A DNA stretch of 64,000 nucleotides from Desulfofundulus australicus DSM 11792 (GCF_900129285.1 NZ_FQUW01000009.1:1-64000); one strand, 5' to 3'; positions 33,726-42,563 are shown, counted from the first letter of the stretch. Numbers and translations: made by a program. The notes: generated by a model from the letters alone, not told the origin.

Positions 33726-33848
33726 GGGCCAAACCTCCTTTACCCAAAAAGTTGGGGATTGTCATCCGGGGAGATTACCGCAGCCGGCCTGGCGAGGGGT
33801 GGGTGGCTATCTCCCGGCCCACTGCCGGTTGAGTTCCGGCCGGGCAGG

Positions 33849-34661
33849 CTAGCAGGGGATGAGGCCGCAATTCTCCAGGATTTGCTGGCCCTCTGCCCCG
33901 GTAATAAATTCAACCAGCCACCGGGCCTCCACGGGATAGCGGGCATTGCGGGGTACCGCCACGGCAAACTCGATGGGCGCCCCGGTAAGCAGCACACGCT
34001 CCCCCGGCTTCCTGCCCTCCAGGGTAACGCTGGCCGTGGCATAATAACCGGCCAGGGCGGGGCTGGAAAGATTGATCCGGGAGGGCAGGTTCACCTGGCA
34101 CAGGCCCAGCTGGCGGGCTACGGAAGAGTATAAAAATGCATATTCCACCCTTCCTTCCACCAGCGCCCCGGCTAAATCGATGGACTTGGGATATATCCGG
34201 GAACAACGGTCCTTCAGGGTTTTGTAAAGCCCCGGCCGGCCGTAAAACTTTTCCGCCAGCTGCCAGACCATCAACGTCCGGTAACCACAGGGGTCCAGGT
34301 TGTGGTCGGAACGGCCGTAGATTACCCCGGGGGAAAGGAGCACATCCATCCAGTTATCCCCGGTAATTTTTCCGCTACCCCGGGAATAGCGGTCAAAGGC
34401 CACCACCATCTGGTCGGTGGCAAAGACATAATAGTTGTCCACATAGTCGGGCACCAGCCAGCTGGCAAATACGGCCGTATCGGCCAGGGCTACCACATCG
34501 TATATGCCTCCGCTAAAAATACGGGCGGCACATTCCCGGGATCCCGCCGACTCCAGCTCCACGGGAAGATCCGGGTAGCGCTCTTTAAAAACCCGGCTGC
34601 ATTCCCCCATGGGCCTGCGCAGGGCCCCGGCATGGAGAATACGAAAGGAGATTCGTGACAT
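33849..34661 (-). CDS. WtpA/ModA-like tungstate/molybdate-binding protein without signal peptide
   Basis: A 270-residue protein homologous in pattern to WtpA, the substrate-binding protein of tungstate ABC importers: ILHAGALRRPM (usual HAGSL), DVVALADTAV, DNWMDVLLSPGVIYGRSDHN and DPCGYRTLMVW. It begins MSRISFRILHAG with no signal peptide or lipobox, and an in-frame stop lies directly upstream (TGA before the ATG), so secretion is not expected. No permease or ATPase gene is adjacent. It lies 50 bp downstream of a PadR gene with a Cys tail. It may be a cytosolic oxyanion sensor or storage protein. Confidence 0.82.
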   Translation of the reverse strand: MSRISFRILHAGALRRPMGECSRVFKERYPDLPVELESAGSRECAARIFSGGIYDVVALADTAVFASWLVPDYVDNYYVFATDQMVVAFDRYSRGSGKITGDNWMDVLLSPGVIYGRSDHNLDPCGYRTLMVWQLAEKFYGRPGLYKTLKDRCSRIYPKSIDLAGALVEGRVEYAFLYSSVARQLGLCQVNLPSRINLSSPALAGYYATASVTLEGRKPGERVLLTGAPIEFAVAVPRNARYPVEARWLVEFITGAEGQQILENCGLIPC

Positions 34662-34711
34662 TATTCACACACACCTCCACCATAAAACTCCGGCCAGAAT
34701 TACAGCCAGAG

Positions 34712-35107
34712 CTATCCCTGCGGCAAACAGCTCTCACCCCCCTGAAGATCCGGCCTGCATTCATTTTCATAAAGCCGGATGAACTTTTCCAGTTTTTCCT
34801 TCTGCCTGCGTACGGCCAGCATACACTCATCCAGCAGTTCCTCCCCCCTGGAAGTGAGTGTATACTTGCGGCGGGCAGGCCCCGTCCCCGTTGCCTCCCA
34901 GCTGGAGACCACCAGTGCTTCCTGTTCCATGCGGCGCAAATTGCGGTACACCGTAGCCGGGTCCACTTCCCCTTCCAGCAAATCCAGCTGCGCCAGCTTT
35001 TGAATAAGCTCATAGCCATGGGCAGGTTTCAACCGCAAAAGAAACAGCAGTACCGGCAGCAGCAACCGGTCTGCTGTAAAATTCCAGGAACAACTGCATT
35101 TGCACAT
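34712..35107 (-). CDS. PadR-family regulator with Cys-rich N-terminus
   Basis: A 131-residue PadR winged-helix protein: LRLKPAHGYELIQKLAQLDL, ATVYRNLRRMEQEALV and ARRKYTLTSRGEELLDE. The N-terminus is MCKCSCSWNF, a CxCxC motif placed like the Cys/His tail of the PadR at 23109-23498. The ATG at 35107 lies 9 bases after GAGG. The palindrome ATAAGCACTTAT (35132-35143) just upstream may be its own operator. It is followed by the WtpA-like gene. The ligand may be a metal or metalloid (inferred). Confidence 0.85.
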   Translation of the reverse strand: MCKCSCSWNFTADRLLLPVLLFLLRLKPAHGYELIQKLAQLDLLEGEVDPATVYRNLRRMEQEALVVSSWEATGTGPARRKYTLTSRGEELLDECMLAVRRQKEKLEKFIRLYENECRPDLQGGESCLPQG

Positions 35108-35131
35108 AATAATACACCTCATCTATTTGCA

Positions 35132-35143
35132 ATAAGCACTTAT
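35132..35143. promoter_or_regulatory. Candidate PadR operator
   Basis: ATAAG-CA-CTTAT is a perfect 5+5 palindrome 25 bases upstream of the padR start, in an AT-rich region. Confidence 0.45.
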
Positions 35144-35199
35144 GGTTAAAAATATAATAACATAACCGGCTCACAACGGCAAGGAGCAGTTATGCTTCA

Positions 35200-36342
35200 T
35201 TAAAACTGTTTTTTCACCGAACCTGCTGCTCCGGGAACTTCCCGGGCGGATGGTACAGCTACCAGCAGGCCGGCCACCCCCAGCCCGGCCGCGAAGAGCA
35301 TCACTCCCCGGTATCCCCATAACTCGGCAATCAAACCGCCCAGGAAGGGACCAAGGGCGTTGCAGAGATTCAAGGTGGACTGAAAAATACCTCCGGCGGT
35401 GCCCCTTTCTTCCCCGCTCCGCAGGACAATCAGCAGGGCACCCACATAAAGGCAGGACCAGGCCACCCCCAGGAGCGCCTGCACCGCCAGGAGAGCCGGC
35501 CGCGCGGTTATAAAGGCGTAAGCTGTAAAAACCCCGATGGAGAGCAGCTGGCCAAAGGCAAACACTTTATTTTCGTTAAACCGCTCCAGAACACGCATAA
35601 CCAGAAACTGCACGGCAAAGTTGGTCCCCCAGAGGAGACCTATCCAGAACCTGTTCATACCCAGGGAGGAGAAGTAGAGGGGCAGGATAATCCACACGGC
35701 TGTCGCTCCCAGGTGGCGCAGGAATACGGCCAGGTAGATCTGGAAGTTCCGGCGTATTACCTGCCACAGCCCGGGACGTACTTTTTTATGAACCGTACCG
35801 GACTCGCGGAAAGTAAGGGAAAAAATAAATGCGGCCGTGGAGCAGGCAAAACTGGTAATGAAGAGCAGGTTGAATTCCTTGAGCAGCGCCGCTCCCAGGG
35901 CTCCACAAATCCACCCCAGGGAACCGTAGGAGCTGAATTTGCCCATATCGGCGCCGGACTCAAAGGCATAGGCGATTAACGCCGCCGTGGCGATCCCCAG
36001 GGATAGTCCCACGGCGGAGCGCACCAGGATCAGTACCGGCAGGCTGTGCGCCAGCAGTTGAGCGGCAAAGGTCACACCGCTGGCGGCCAGCCCCAGGCGC
36101 ACAAACAAAAGCCTTCCCAGCGAGTCGGATTTCCAGCCGCAAAACAGGGAAGAAAATAAAAAAGCCGTCCCGTAAGCCGCCCCCACCAGGCCGATCTGCC
36201 AGTCCCTGGCCCCCAGCTGGGCCCCCAGCAGGGGGATGAAGATAAGGGAGCCCTGCACGGCAAAATTGAGCAAAAAATTAACCAGGCTGATGAACATCAG
36301 ATGGGATCTTCCTTGTTCAGTGGCACTTGCTACAGGTTCCAA
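35200..36342 (-). CDS. MFS transporter
   Basis: A 380-residue major facilitator with about twelve helices. The family loop between helices 2 and 3 reads FCGWKSDSLGRLLFVRLG, and the second half has GILWGT-type and GGIFQSTLNLCNALGPFLGGL segments. The frame opens at TTG 36342, 8 bases after AAGG; ATG 36297 is an alternative start. It stands alone between the bza operon and the PadR gene. Substrate unknown. Confidence 0.87.
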   Translation of the reverse strand: MEPVASATEQGRSHLMFISLVNFLLNFAVQGSLIFIPLLGAQLGARDWQIGLVGAAYGTAFLFSSLFCGWKSDSLGRLLFVRLGLAASGVTFAAQLLAHSLPVLILVRSAVGLSLGIATAALIAYAFESGADMGKFSSYGSLGWICGALGAALLKEFNLLFITSFACSTAAFIFSLTFRESGTVHKKVRPGLWQVIRRNFQIYLAVFLRHLGATAVWIILPLYFSSLGMNRFWIGLLWGTNFAVQFLVMRVLERFNENKVFAFGQLLSIGVFTAYAFITARPALLAVQALLGVAWSCLYVGALLIVLRSGEERGTAGGIFQSTLNLCNALGPFLGGLIAELWGYRGVMLFAAGLGVAGLLVAVPSAREVPGAAGSVKKQF

Positions 36343-36478
36343 AAAGCACGCCTTCTTTCTGCCGTTAAAACTTACGTAACGCTTTTATTTTACTGTTACA
36401 TAAAACAATTTTACTCCCTGCCGGCAAATAGTTCATGGGAAATACAGGCCCCGCTGCCGCTGCCACCGGCTGTAACCG

Positions 36479-36503
36479 AAAAAAAAGCCGCCTTCAGGCA
36501 GCT
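36479..36503 (-). terminator. Terminator of the bza operon
   Basis: AGCTGCC-TGAA-GGCGGCT stem followed on the minus strand by eight T, three bases after the last stop codon. Confidence 0.85.
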
Positions 36504-36506
36504 TTG

Positions 36507-38126
36507 CTAAGAGTTTCTCACGATCTCCTCTATTTCCGTATGTCCCGCCGCGACATAGCCGGCCACCGTACCCAGGTTCAGTTCTCCCCTGCCGGCGGCA
36601 TCCAGAAGGCGGGAAAGGAAGTCCTGCAGGAAAAGATTCAACCACCGGAAAATTTCCTGCCGCCGGACATGGGCCGGGATGGAACGGTTGCCGCCACCGG
36701 CAGTATGACCTTCACCCAAACCGCTGCGGCCCTCATCGCCCACTCTCCCGCAGCAGCTCACCTTCGGCCCCCTGGCGGTGTACATATCTTCGCCTCCGGT
36801 ATTCTCCAGCACCCTCCGGGCCACAGCACCCATCACCCGGGCCACCGCTTCCGCCCGGACGTCGGCAATGGTATATTCCCCCTCATGGGCAGTAAACCCC
36901 ACAGGCCTCAACTGACCCCGGGCCAGCAGCTGGTTGTAGGCCGGGGTACCCCGCAGGACGACCTGGCGGTGAAAAAACAGGTGGGCGGTGGTGGAGGGGC
37001 AGTCCAGCAGTTCCATGCGCTGCAGAAAGTCCAGGTTCTCCCGAATTTCTTCCAGCGTGGTACCGGGATCGAAGTTAATGAAACCCAGGGAGATGTTCAG
37101 GCCCAGCCGGCGCAGGATAGTAATGGCCCTTTCATTCTGGGCCACGGTGGTGCCCTTTTGAAAACGGTCCAGGGCGCTCTGGGCGCCGCTTTCCACACCC
37201 AGGAACACATCCCGCAAGCCGGCCTCCACCAGCGAATAGAACACCCGCTCATCCACATCGGAGGACCGGCATTCCAGGCCGAAAACCAGGGGGAAGTCCA
37301 GCTGCCTCAACCGGCCGGCCAGTTCCAGGGCGCGCCGCCGCCCCCTTTCCCCGGGGCCGAAAAAGTTGGCGTCGGCAAAGTAAAAGGAAGGGTTGCCGGT
37401 GGCCTTGTATACCTCATCAATTTCAACCACGATATTTTCCGGGCTGCGCCCCCGCCAGACCGTTCCGGATCCGTAAAAGGAATTGAGGTAGCAGAAAGTG
37501 CAGCGGCCAAAACAGCCGCGGCTGCCCAGGATGTAGTTGTGCATGTTGCGCCGGGCGGCCAGCTCCGGAGAAGGCCGCAGGGGGAAAGGCAGGGCATCCA
37601 GGTCAGTGATGGCACAGCGCGGGGAGTTTTGCACCGGGCCCCCTTCGCCATTCACGGCCAGCCCTGCAGTGTCCTGCCAGAACCCTTTGTCCAGGCCTGC
37701 CAGGCAGCGGGCCAGATCCGTGAGGGTGAGCTCCGGTTCGCCCAGAACCACCGAATCCACAAAGGGAAACTGCCGCAACAGCGGTTCCCAGGCAAAGGTG
37801 GGGTAGTGGCCGTAGAGATTGAGGTGGATGTGGGGTTTCTCCCGCTTGATCTCCTGCAGCATGGTCATTATTTCCGCCGTCCGTCCCCACAGGAATTTTA
37901 AGTGCACACCCAGCAAATCAAAGTCTTCGGCCAGCAGCTGCTCCCTGGTTGCCTCCACGTCCAGCCCGGCCAGGTCCGCATCCATAACGGCTACGTCCAA
38001 TCCGGCCTGCTTTAAACAGGCCCCGGCGTAACCGGTGAGCAGGCAGGCCGACAGGGGGGCGTTGACCACCAGGTCATCGGTATAGGGATCGGTCAGCAGG
38101 GGTGGGTTGAGGAGTAAAACCCGCAT
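36507..38126 (-). CDS. bzaD: B12-binding radical SAM enzyme, BzaD/BzaE-like
   Basis: A 539-residue protein with an N-terminal cobalamin-binding fold (RVLLLNPPLL, then a Rossmann-like region to about 130) and a radical SAM core at about 195-400 with CFGRCTFC. Such class B enzymes methylate unreactive carbon. Its operon carries two ThiC paralogues and an O-methyltransferase behind a cobalamin riboswitch, as in the bza clusters for benzimidazole lower-ligand synthesis, where BzaD and BzaE add ring methyl groups. Only one such enzyme is present, so the product may be a mono-C-methylated or 5-methoxy benzimidazole. BzaD versus BzaE cannot be told from sequence by eye. Confidence 0.82.
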   Translation of the reverse strand: MRVLLLNPPLLTDPYTDDLVVNAPLSACLLTGYAGACLKQAGLDVAVMDADLAGLDVEATREQLLAEDFDLLGVHLKFLWGRTAEIMTMLQEIKREKPHIHLNLYGHYPTFAWEPLLRQFPFVDSVVLGEPELTLTDLARCLAGLDKGFWQDTAGLAVNGEGGPVQNSPRCAITDLDALPFPLRPSPELAARRNMHNYILGSRGCFGRCTFCYLNSFYGSGTVWRGRSPENIVVEIDEVYKATGNPSFYFADANFFGPGERGRRRALELAGRLRQLDFPLVFGLECRSSDVDERVFYSLVEAGLRDVFLGVESGAQSALDRFQKGTTVAQNERAITILRRLGLNISLGFINFDPGTTLEEIRENLDFLQRMELLDCPSTTAHLFFHRQVVLRGTPAYNQLLARGQLRPVGFTAHEGEYTIADVRAEAVARVMGAVARRVLENTGGEDMYTARGPKVSCCGRVGDEGRSGLGEGHTAGGGNRSIPAHVRRQEIFRWLNLFLQDFLSRLLDAAGRGELNLGTVAGYVAAGHTEIEEIVRNS

Positions 38127-38250
38127 GGCAGCTCACCTCTCCGGGAAGTAATGTTATAAGGTAATGTTCAGCAGCTATTTTCACCCACGGTTCTCTGGTA
38201 CGGGTGACAGCTGTGCCTCGTCGCTGTCTTTGCAGTTAACAAGGCGGTTT

Positions 38251-38817
38251 TTACTCCAAGAGCACCAGCCCCACCCGGGAGCAGGGTTCGTCCGGCTCCC
38301 GGGCCGGGGTTAAATTCAGGCCGTTGTTGCGTAACGTCTGGAAGACATCGATGCCGCAGGCCTCCAGGGAAGGGCGGGCCTCCCCGGGGCGGCGGCACGC
38401 ACCCCCCGTATTGCACTCTTCACACAGGCCGCACGGCCCCGCCCCCAGCCCAAAGGCCTTGTAATAACCGGACCGGAAGGCAAGGTGCTCCAGGTGGGCG
38501 GCCAGGTAGCGTACCAGCCAGGATGTCGGGGCCAGAAAGAGAAGGCCCGTACGGTAACAGTCCAGCACTTTTTCCGTCTCCTCGGGCCGGGGGCTGAAGG
38601 GAGGGCAGGTAAGGCTCCTGCCGTAGCCGGGGCAGCCGTACTGGCATTTCCAGCGCACCCAGGGGGCCACGGTGACCGTTTTGACATCTATTACCCTGGT
38701 TTCCGTTGCCCCGGCTTCCCGGGCCACCCGGTAGAGATGCTCCACCAGATCATCCAGGGCCACGGCTTCAACCGGCCCGGCAACGGGCCCGCCCCTGTTG
38801 TTAAAAGTTACTGTCAA
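38251..38817 (-). CDS. DUF2284 metal-binding protein within the bza operon
   Basis: A 188-residue DUF2284 protein with two cysteine sets: CQYGCPGYGRSLTCPPFSP and AGPCGLCEECNTGGACRRP, followed by ARPSLEACGIDV. These probably bind one or two Fe-S or zinc centres. The TTG start at 38817 is chosen because GGGAGG lies 8 bases upstream, directly after the stop of the methyltransferase gene. It is encoded between bzaC and bzaD and is not, to my recollection, part of the characterised bza pathway. It could act in electron supply or corrinoid handling; that is speculative. Confidence 0.85.
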   Translation of the reverse strand: MTVTFNNRGGPVAGPVEAVALDDLVEHLYRVAREAGATETRVIDVKTVTVAPWVRWKCQYGCPGYGRSLTCPPFSPRPEETEKVLDCYRTGLLFLAPTSWLVRYLAAHLEHLAFRSGYYKAFGLGAGPCGLCEECNTGGACRRPGEARPSLEACGIDVFQTLRNNGLNLTPAREPDEPCSRVGLVLLE

Positions 38818-38833
38818 GGACTCTTCCTCCCTT

Positions 38834-39850
38834 CTATTTGTCATTCCATTTTCTCCCTTTTAACAACCCGCTGCCTGGGGTCAGGGGGTGGTAAGTCACA
38901 TCCACAAAACCGGTGTCCTCCAGCCAGTTGCCCATTTCCTGCACGCTGTACACCCGACCGGTAAGGGTACCCACCAGCATGTTCAGGTCAAAGAGGGCGG
39001 CTTCCAGGGAGGGCTCTTCAGCCAGGACGTAATCGTGGATCACCACCTGCCCGCCCGGGCGCAGGGCCCGGAAGACCCGCTCCATGAGCTGCCGGTTGGT
39101 GGCGGCGTCATAAATGTGCACCACATTGGAGGCCAGAACCAGGTCGTAAACCCCTTCGCCCAGCTCGTCCCTGGTGAAATCCCCGGCACATAGCTCCACC
39201 CGGTCCAGAACCCCCGCCGCTTCCATCAATTCCCGGGTGATCTCCAGGGTGGGAGCCAGGTCCAGGATGGTGGCCCGCACCCCGGGCTCTTTCTTCAACA
39301 GGGCAACGGTATACACCCCGGGCCCGCCTCCCAAATCCAGTAAGCGTTCGCATCCGCTTAAATCCAGCACGGCGGCCATCTGCTCCGCTTTGAGCCGGGC
39401 CTGGTCCCCCATGGCCAGGATATAGTCCCGCAGGCGCTCTTCATAGTTGGCCCGTTCCACAGCCTCGAAACCCACCGGGCGGCCGGTGCGCACGGCTTCG
39501 CCCAGCCGGGACCACCCTTCGGCCAGGTTGGCAAAGTGGTGCACCGCATGGCCCAGGTAGGCGTCCCTTCCCCGTACCAGATGGCGGCTGGCCAGTGGGG
39601 CGTTGCGGTAAAACTCGCCCTCCCTTTCCACCAGCCCCAGCCCCTCCAGGGCGACCAGCAGGCGGGCGGTGGCTTCCGGGTGGGTGCCCAGGGCCGCGGC
39701 CACCCGGGCAGCAGTCCGGGCGCCCCGGGCCAGGACATCAAAGAGGCCCAGGTCCACGGCGGTAAAGAGCGTATGGGCCGCCCAGTGGCCGCGGCAAATA
39801 TGCAGTATATACCAGCCGCCGGAAGAAGAACGCGCTTCATCGCTACACAT
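38834..39850 (-). CDS. bzaC: SAM-dependent O-methyltransferase, BzaC-like
   Basis: A 338-residue methyltransferase with an N-terminal winged-helix dimerisation domain (AAHTLFTAVDLGLFDVL) and a C-terminal class I Rossmann domain with LLDLGGGPGVYTVALL and LRPGGQVVIHDYVL. It resembles the hydroxyneurosporene/caffeate-type family to which BzaC belongs. In the bza pathway BzaC methylates 5-hydroxybenzimidazole to 5-methoxybenzimidazole. The ATG at 39850 lies 10 bases after GAGG, 58 bp after the bzaB stop. Assignment relies on operon context. Confidence 0.84.
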   Translation of the reverse strand: MCSDEARSSSGGWYILHICRGHWAAHTLFTAVDLGLFDVLARGARTAARVAAALGTHPEATARLLVALEGLGLVEREGEFYRNAPLASRHLVRGRDAYLGHAVHHFANLAEGWSRLGEAVRTGRPVGFEAVERANYEERLRDYILAMGDQARLKAEQMAAVLDLSGCERLLDLGGGPGVYTVALLKKEPGVRATILDLAPTLEITRELMEAAGVLDRVELCAGDFTRDELGEGVYDLVLASNVVHIYDAATNRQLMERVFRALRPGGQVVIHDYVLAEEPSLEAALFDLNMLVGTLTGRVYSVQEMGNWLEDTGFVDVTYHPLTPGSGLLKGRKWNDK

Positions 39851-39908
39851 TTACACGTCACCTCGAAAATGCCGTGTTGCCCGGCCAGTGTTCAACTGCC
39901 GGATTTTT

Positions 39909-41183
39909 TCACAGCCGGAAATATTCCCTGACCAGCCGCAGGGCACACTCATCGCCGCAGGCGCTGCAGAGTTCTCCTTCTTCTTTCTCCAGGTAACAGC
40001 GCACCAGGGCCGGGTCGATGGCCAGGCCGGCCACAGCCTCCCGGTCCAGGGAAGCCCGGGCCCGGGCCATTTTTAAATCCCACTCCCAGGCCCCCCTGAC
40101 GCCTTTGGCAATGTCGGCAGCGTGGGCGGCAATGCGGGCGGCCATCACCCCCACCCGCACGTCCTCTTCCGTGGGCAGGCCCAGGTGCTCCGCCGGGGTG
40201 ACGTAGCAGATGAAATCCGCCCCGGAAGCCCCGGCCAGGGCACCGCCGATGGCCGCGGTGATGTGGTCGTATCCCGGGGCTACATCAATGGCCAGGGTAC
40301 CCAGGACAAAATAGGGAGCCTGGTGGCAGAGCTGTTTTTGCAGGAGCATGGTGGTCTCCACATGGTGTATGGGCACGTGTCCCGGCCCCTCCACCATCAC
40401 CTGCACCCCTTTCTCCCTGGCCCGGGCCACCAGTTCGCCGGCCACCAGCAGGCCCTGGATCTGGGAACCATCCAGGGAATCGGCAATACACCCGGGGCGG
40501 ATGGCATCGCCCAGGCTCAAGGTGACGTCGTACTCCCGCAGGATGTCCAGAACCCGGTCAAAATCCTCGTAGAGGGGATTTTCCTTCCTGTTGTGCAGCA
40601 TCCAGCCGGTGAGGAAGGCGCCGCCCCGGCTGACGATGTCCGTCACCCGGCCGGTTTTCTGCAGGCGCTCCACCACCTCAAAATTGAGGGCGCAGTGAAT
40701 GGCCATAAAATCAACGCCCGCGGCAGCCTGCTTTTCTATGGCTTCAAACATGTCCTCCGGGGTCATGGCCACAATACCGCCCCTCTTTTCGATGGCCTCA
40801 ATGCCCGCCTGGTAGATGGGCACGCTTCCCACGGGAACCGTGGCCCTTTCCAGGCTAACGCGGCGCATGCCGTCGATGTCCCCCCCGGTGGAGAGGTCCA
40901 TAATGGCATCGGCCCCGGCGGAAATGGCCACTTCAATTTTGCGGGCCTCCATCTCCGGGTCGTCCCGGTCGCTGGAAGTGCCGATGAGGGCATTTACCTT
41001 GGTCCGCAGGCCCCGCCCGATGGCGCAGGTCCGGATTCCTTTCCGCAGCCTGTTTTTCGGGATGACGATTGTACCTGCAGCCACCCCGGCCCGGATGAAT
41101 TCCGGATCTACTCCCTCCTGCCGGGCCGCCTCCTCCATTTCCGGCGTAATAAAGCCCTTCCTGGCTGCCAGTAACTGGGTCAT
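39909..41183 (-). CDS. bzaB: ThiC paralogue BzaB (5-hydroxybenzimidazole synthase subunit)
   Basis: A 424-residue radical SAM enzyme of the ThiC superfamily. ThiC-like features include NALIGTSSDRDDPEMEARK, MDLSTGGDIDGMRR, the zinc/substrate region VEGPGHVPIHHVETT and QKQLCHQAPYFVLGTL, and the C-terminal cluster motif CSACGDEC (Cx2Cx3C, one residue shorter than the Cx2Cx4C I recall for ThiC). It follows a second ThiC paralogue by 3 bp behind a cobalamin, not thiamine, riboswitch. BzaA and BzaB together convert aminoimidazole ribotide to 5-hydroxybenzimidazole. Which of the two copies is A or B follows gene order only. Confidence 0.84.
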   Translation of the reverse strand: MTQLLAARKGFITPEMEEAARQEGVDPEFIRAGVAAGTIVIPKNRLRKGIRTCAIGRGLRTKVNALIGTSSDRDDPEMEARKIEVAISAGADAIMDLSTGGDIDGMRRVSLERATVPVGSVPIYQAGIEAIEKRGGIVAMTPEDMFEAIEKQAAAGVDFMAIHCALNFEVVERLQKTGRVTDIVSRGGAFLTGWMLHNRKENPLYEDFDRVLDILREYDVTLSLGDAIRPGCIADSLDGSQIQGLLVAGELVARAREKGVQVMVEGPGHVPIHHVETTMLLQKQLCHQAPYFVLGTLAIDVAPGYDHITAAIGGALAGASGADFICYVTPAEHLGLPTEEDVRVGVMAARIAAHAADIAKGVRGAWEWDLKMARARASLDREAVAGLAIDPALVRCYLEKEEGELCSACGDECALRLVREYFRL

Positions 41184-41186
41184 AAC

Positions 41187-42485
41187 CTAACACACCCCCT
41201 GCTCTTTGCCCAGATATTCCCCGACCACCTGCATGGCGCAGTACCTGCCGCACATGGCGCACGCCCGGTGAGAACCACGGCTGCGCTCCCGGCGCAGGGC
41301 ATCAGCCCGGCGGGGATCAATGGCCAGCTCGATCTGCCTGTCCCAGTCCAGGGCCTTGCGGGCCCGGGACATTTCCAGGTCCCACTGCGCCGCCCGGGGC
41401 TCCCTGGCCACGTCGGCCGCATGGGCGGCAATGCGGGCGGCAACGACCCCTTCCCGCACCTGCTCCACACCGGGCAGTCCCAGGTGCTCTGCAGCGGTGA
41501 CGTAACAGAGAAATTCCGCCCCGGCCCAGGCCGCAAGGGCCCCGCCGATGGCCGCCGTAATGTGGTCGTATCCCGGAGCGATGTCCGTAACCACCGGGCC
41601 GAAGACAAAATAGGGCGCCCCGTGGCAGAGCTGCTTTTCCAGCTGTACGGTGGCCTTCAGGTGCCCCAGGGGGACGTGCCCCGGTCCTTTGACCATCACC
41701 TGCACCTGCTGCTGCCGGGCCCGGGCCACCAGTTCCCCCAGCACCACCAGCTCCTGCACCTGGGCCGCGTCCAGGGAATCGGCCAGGCAGCCCGGACGCC
41801 AGCCGTCGGCTAGGCTCAAGGTAACATCGTAGCGGCGGCAGATCTCCAGCAGCCGGTCGAAATGCTCATAAAGGGGATTTTCCCTCTGGTTGTAAATCAT
41901 CCAGCCCATTAAATGGCTGCCCCCGTGACTGACCAGGTAATCGACGCGGCGGTGTTTCTTTGCCGCCCGCAGGGTCTGCAACGTGGTGGCACAGTGCAGG
42001 GCCAGAAAATCCACCCCGTCGGCCGCCTGCCGCTCGATGACCTCGAACATCTCGTCCACCTTCATTTTGACCGCCGCCCCGTACTTCTCCCGGGCTTCCG
42101 CCAGGGCCTGGTACACGGGCAGGGTACCCACGGGCGTGGTGGTTGCGGCCAGCACGGCCCGCCGGGCACCGTCTATATCCCCATATACGCTCAGGTCCAT
42201 GACGGCGTCCGTCCCGGCTTCCACGGCGGCGCGCACCTTGGCCACTTCCCCCTCGATGGTATCACCGGGCCCTGCCAGGCCCACGCTGGCGCTTACCTTC
42301 ACCCGAAGTCCTGTTCCGATGCCCACGGGATCGATGTTCTTTCTCCTGCGGTTGCGGGGAATGACAATGGTACCTTCCGCCACTCCCCGGCGGACAAATT
42401 CCGGGTCCACCCCTTCCCGGCCGGCCACCCTTTTCATTTCCGGGGTAATTTCCCCGGCCAGGGCCCTGGCCATTTGCGTCGGCAT
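41187..42485 (-). CDS. bzaA: ThiC paralogue BzaA (5-hydroxybenzimidazole synthase subunit)
   Basis: A 432-residue ThiC-superfamily radical SAM protein and first gene of the operon. It shows MDLSVYGDIDGARR, VKGPGHVPLGHLKAT and EKQLCHGAPYFVFGPV, and ends with CAMCGRYC (Cx2Cx3C). It is clearly diverged from its neighbour at 39909-41183, as expected for the BzaA/BzaB pair rather than a recent duplication. The ATG lies 9 bases after GGAGG. The cobalamin riboswitch and terminator upstream would switch the operon off when B12 is abundant. Absence of other thi genes supports the lower-ligand role. Confidence 0.85.
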   Translation of the reverse strand: MPTQMARALAGEITPEMKRVAGREGVDPEFVRRGVAEGTIVIPRNRRRKNIDPVGIGTGLRVKVSASVGLAGPGDTIEGEVAKVRAAVEAGTDAVMDLSVYGDIDGARRAVLAATTTPVGTLPVYQALAEAREKYGAAVKMKVDEMFEVIERQAADGVDFLALHCATTLQTLRAAKKHRRVDYLVSHGGSHLMGWMIYNQRENPLYEHFDRLLEICRRYDVTLSLADGWRPGCLADSLDAAQVQELVVLGELVARARQQQVQVMVKGPGHVPLGHLKATVQLEKQLCHGAPYFVFGPVVTDIAPGYDHITAAIGGALAAWAGAEFLCYVTAAEHLGLPGVEQVREGVVAARIAAHAADVAREPRAAQWDLEMSRARKALDWDRQIELAIDPRRADALRRERSRGSHRACAMCGRYCAMQVVGEYLGKEQGVC

Positions 42486-42519
42486 TTATAACCACCTCCA
42501 GGCAGGTAAAATAACAGGT

Positions 42520-42563
42520 AAAATAAAAAGTCCCCAGCCAAAAACTTTCTGGCTGAGGACTTT
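42520..42563 (-). terminator. Riboswitch terminator upstream of bzaA
   Basis: AAAGTCCTCAGCCA pairs with TGGCTGGGGACTTT (one mismatch) and is followed on the minus strand by TTATTTTACC. It lies between the cobalamin aptamer and bzaA, indicating transcription-termination control. Confidence 0.85.

Noticed and set aside
36435-37901. 488-codon plus-strand open frame
   Set aside because: It is the antisense shadow of the B12-binding radical SAM gene; composition is proline/histidine/glutamine-rich without any domain.
39909-42485. Two thiamine thiC genes
   Set aside because: The controlling element is a cobalamin riboswitch, no other thiamine genes or TPP riboswitch are near, and the neighbours match the bza pathway.
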